From: Emticicia sp051209875
Lineage (GTDB): Bacteria > Bacteroidota > Bacteroidia > Cytophagales > Spirosomataceae
Assembly: GCF_051209875.1 (NCBI RefSeq)
Contig: NZ_JBNTQY010000001.1
Location: 1,550,001-1,614,000 of the forward strand
Reading direction: 5' to 3'
Length of the DNA: 64,000 bases
Positions 61,848 to 64,000 of the stretch are shown piece by piece. The notes beneath the pieces were generated by a model. That model did no database searches, was not told the DNA's origin, and saw only the letters and a program-made list of their open reading frames with translations. A program made the position numbers and the translations under genes. How positions within the stretch are numbered: the stretch's first letter is position 1; each line of letters begins with the position of its first letter.

Positions 61848-63139
61848 AAATGTATCGAACCCGTTAAAAGTGCTACAATCGTCATCACTATCGTTGTTCC
61901 CCATGCCCATTTGAATGTGTGTCTTTGATGTTCTCCTAAATCAACTTCTGCCAAACCTACCAATAAAAAGGTCGAGGCTGTAAGTGGACTAATTGGAAAA
62001 CCAACCGTCATTTGTCCAAGTAATGCAGCACGACCAATTTCCAATTGGTCAATTCCAAATTGAGTTGCGGTCTGACTCAGAATCGGTACAACCCCAAAAT
62101 AGTAAGCATCTGGTGTAAATAACATACTCGCTGGCAAACTGGTGATGGCTGTAAGCATCGGCAAAAGATTGGCATGATTTTGAGGAATCAGAGCAACTAA
62201 TGTATTTGCCATTTCTTCAATCATTTTTGAGCCAGTCAAAATGCCCGAGAAAATCCCTGCGGCAAAAATCATACTCGAAACCATGAAAATATTGGTACCG
62301 TGAGCTTTCATAACTTTCTGCTGGTCAGCGAGTTTGGGGTAATTGATCAATAATGCAATCATACTTGCTACCACAAAAAGCACAGCTGCTGGAAGCCAAC
62401 CTTTCATTAATGAAAAGATTAACAAAATAGTGAGAATTGCGTTAAAAATAAGCAACTTTGGTCTTCTCAAACTATGTTGTTCATCGCTAAGATTTTCTTT
62501 GTGATTGTATTGAAAATCAATAATTCCAAGACGTTTTCTTTCATTTTTACCAAAAATATAAGCAACAAATAGTACCCAAACAATTCCACCAATAATGGCT
62601 GGAATATTTGGATTAAAAATATGTACAGCATCAGATTTTAAGGTAGAAATGGCTCTTGCTGAAGTTCCAGACCACGGAACTAAGTGCATAGGCCCAACAC
62701 TCAAAGCTACAATGCTCGATAAAACTAATCGATTGATTTTTAGTTGTTTGTAAATAGGTAAAAATGCCGACAGAACTATCATAAATGTAGCTGTACCATC
62801 ACCATCAAGATGGACAATCATTGTCAGAATCGCTGTTCCAATAATTACTTTCAAAGGGTCGCCTTTTACTGATTTGATGATCGCTGCGATAACTGGGTCG
62901 AAAAGACCAGTATCAAGCATGGTGGCAAAATATAACACCGCAAACATCAATAAGATACCCGTTGGAGCAACTTGTTTAATACCTGCAATGGCAAATTCAC
63001 CCAATTCTTTTGGGTTAAACCCAGCCAAAAGCCCAAAGACAATGGGTGTAATGACTAATGCTGTCATAACTGACAGTTTTTTAGTCATTATTAATATTAA
63101 AAAAATAATAATAGTGGCAAAACCAAATATTGCGAGCAT
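61844..63139 (-). CDS. CitMHS family (citrate-metal:H+ symporter-like) transporter
   Basis: 431 aa, about 11-12 helices. AIFGFATIIIFLILIMTKKLSVMTALVITP start and the family segments VHLDGDGTATFMIVLSAFLP and LFTPDAYYFGVVPI are typical. CitMHS proteins take up citrate or related di/tricarboxylates with metal and protons. Coupled by overlapping stop/start with AtuA, so the imported acid is probably fed to the AtuA pair. Preceded 23 nt upstream by the sulfatase gene on the same strand. Confidence 0.9.
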   Translation of the reverse strand: MLAIFGFATIIIFLILIMTKKLSVMTALVITPIVFGLLAGFNPKELGEFAIAGIKQVAPTGILLMFAVLYFATMLDTGLFDPVIAAIIKSVKGDPLKVIIGTAILTMIVHLDGDGTATFMIVLSAFLPIYKQLKINRLVLSSIVALSVGPMHLVPWSGTSARAISTLKSDAVHIFNPNIPAIIGGIVWVLFVAYIFGKNERKRLGIIDFQYNHKENLSDEQHSLRRPKLLIFNAILTILLIFSLMKGWLPAAVLFVVASMIALLINYPKLADQQKVMKAHGTNIFMVSSMIFAAGIFSGILTGSKMIEEMANTLVALIPQNHANLLPMLTAITSLPASMLFTPDAYYFGVVPILSQTATQFGIDQLEIGRAALLGQMTVGFPISPLTASTFLLVGLAEVDLGEHQRHTFKWAWGTTIVMTIVALLTGSIHL

Positions 63140-63162
63140 GTTTTATAGGTTAGTTTATAATA

Positions 63163-64000
63163 TCATTTCCAAATTTTTCCATTTGTCTCCAATTCCTTAT
63201 ACTTTTCTATATACATTTTATCAAGTGTTTCGGAGTCTTTATATTTTACTCGGAGAGCAGCTAATTTCTGATGTAATTCAGCTTTTACTTTGGCATATTT
63301 TGGGTCGTTATAAACGTTTTTCATTTCGTTTTTATCGTTAAGACGGTCGTAAAGTTCCCATTCATCAATATCATAATAGAAATGAACTAATTTGTACTTT
63401 TCCGTGACGATACCGTAATGACGCTTCACCATGTGAACACTCGGGTATTCATAATAATGGTAATATGCAGCATCTCTGAAATTTTTACCTTGCCCTTTGA
63501 AAATCGGAATCAGACTTTCGCCTTGCATATCAGACGGAGGCTTGATGCCCGCCGCTTCGAGGAAAGTTTGTGCAAAATCAAGATTTTGAACCATTTGAGA
63601 GTTTTTTGTACCTGCTTTGATAACATTTGGCCATCGAACTAAAAGAGGTGTTTTGAATGACTCATCGAAAATAAATCGTTTGTCAAACCAACCGTGTTCA
63701 CCCAAATAAAAGCCTTGGTCAGAAGTATAAACTACAATTGTGTTCTCTTCTAAATTGTTTTTTTTTAAGAAATCTAAAACTTGCCCTACACCTTCATCAA
63801 CCGCAGCAATACTGCCCAGATAATCCTGCATGTAGCGTTGATAACGCCATTGCATTTTCTCTTTTTCGGTCATGGTTGGGTATTTTTTTATAAATTCCTC
63901 ATTCATTTTCCCATAAGCCTCATCCCAAGCCTTACGTTGCTCTGGGTTCATTCTACCAACTGTATAATTGTAGTTCCGTTTATCATACGGATGGCTTTCT
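63163..64000 (-). CDS. Sulfatase, C-terminal part (cut by right edge)
   Basis: At least 279 codons, running off the window; the frame stays open upstream of the Met at 63951 (KRNYNYTVGRMNPEQ), so the true start is outside. The visible part is the C-terminal half of a type I sulfatase: TIVVYTSDQGFYLGEHGWFDKRFIFDES with metal-binding Asp-Gln-Gly and the His, then LLVRWPNVIKAG. The Cys/Ser-x-Pro-x-Arg formylglycine site is not in the window. It resembles N-acetylglucosamine-6-sulfatase- or arylsulfatase-like enzymes. Probably the first visible gene of the minus-strand run with CitMHS and AtuA. Confidence 0.9.
   Translation of the reverse strand, partial: ESHPYDKRNYNYTVGRMNPEQRKAWDEAYGKMNEEFIKKYPTMTEKEKMQWRYQRYMQDYLGSIAAVDEGVGQVLDFLKKNNLEENTIVVYTSDQGFYLGEHGWFDKRFIFDESFKTPLLVRWPNVIKAGTKNSQMVQNLDFAQTFLEAAGIKPPSDMQGESLIPIFKGQGKNFRDAAYYHYYEYPSVHMVKRHYGIVTEKYKLVHFYYDIDEWELYDRLNDKNEMKNVYNDPKYAKVKAELHQKLAALRVKYKDSETLDKMYIEKYKELETNGKIWK

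Noticed and set aside
61848..61910. N-terminal extension of the AtuA gene into the transporter gene
   Set aside because: It encodes an acidic stretch without family similarity, while ATG at 61847 gives a tidy ATGA overlap and the conserved N-terminus.
1..64000. CRISPR arrays, tRNA/rRNA genes, prophage or intact insertion sequences
   Set aside because: Intergenic regions were read for regular spacer-repeat patterns, cloverleaf-like blocks, integrases and transposases; none were seen.

Overview
The window is AT-rich, gene-dense chromosomal DNA from a member of the Bacteroidota, most likely Cytophagales (an Emticicia/Arcicella/Spirosoma-like relative; genus not determinable here). The evidence is a SusC/SusD pair, a large TonB-dependent receptor with a carboxypeptidase-regulatory N-terminus, GLPGLI, DUF4249 and DUF3127 proteins, a BshA bacillithiol synthase, 7TMR-DISM kinase architecture, and repeated promoter-like boxes of the Bacteroidota type (TAnnTTTG, sometimes with TTG/TTTG about 20 nt upstream). 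I see no tRNA, rRNA, CRISPR array, prophage or intact insertion sequence.

Layout. 1-2.1 kb: two-component pair (response regulator cut by the left edge). 2.3-6.4 kb: GLPGLI protein, FkbM methyltransferase and a B12-type radical SAM protein. 6.4-8 kb: small accessory patch with a 65-aa ORF, a deleted nucleotidyltransferase and a trypsin-like protease. 8-10 kb: RRM protein plus DEAD-box helicase, and a VF530 protein. 10.4-14.4 kb: surface polysaccharide genes (NeuD-like acyltransferase, O-antigen ligase, GT2). 14.4-25.2 kb: TonB receptor, UbiA prenyltransferase, bshA, htpG, envelope proteins, a TonB protein. 25.4-29.1 kb: nspC, a lysine 6-dehydrogenase-like enzyme and a DUF1338 dioxygenase. 29.1-36.2 kb: PspC, IscA-type, YiiX-like, aspS, glutaryl-CoA dehydrogenase, an Uma2-like gene fragment, lysA, DUF3127. 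36.4-39.8 kb: PhoD-like phosphatase, redoxin, haem/copper monooxygenase-like protein. 39.9-45.8 kb: a SusC-SusD-lipoprotein uptake operon. 46.2-47.7 kb: McrB-like ATPase without McrC. 47.8-55.3 kb: ATP-grasp, DoxX, YHS and LysE proteins, an rRNA/tRNA methyltransferase, pheS, LytTR regulator, VanX-type dipeptidase, SpmA/SpmB fusion. 55.4-58 kb: 7TMR-DISM kinase with a LuxR-type regulator, then a 29-codon membrane peptide gene. 58.5-64 kb: minus-strand run of sulfatase (cut by the right edge), CitMHS transporter, split AtuA pair and carboxylesterase.

How genes may work together. The Lys6DH-like and DUF1338 genes, with glutaryl-CoA dehydrogenase 4 kb away, suggest lysine catabolism with two possible fates for 2-oxoadipate. 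SusC/SusD/lipoprotein and TonB components serve nutrient uptake. The polysaccharide genes suggest surface glycan assembly.

The most interesting points are the SSB-like acidic tip on the DUF3127 protein, the McrC-less McrB, the split and inverted redoxin/monooxygenase pair, the short-word inverted repeats filling operon spacers next to stop codons, the set of REP-like palindromes at gene ends, and the 29-codon peptide gene with its own terminator. I did not find one clear-cut new multigene system.
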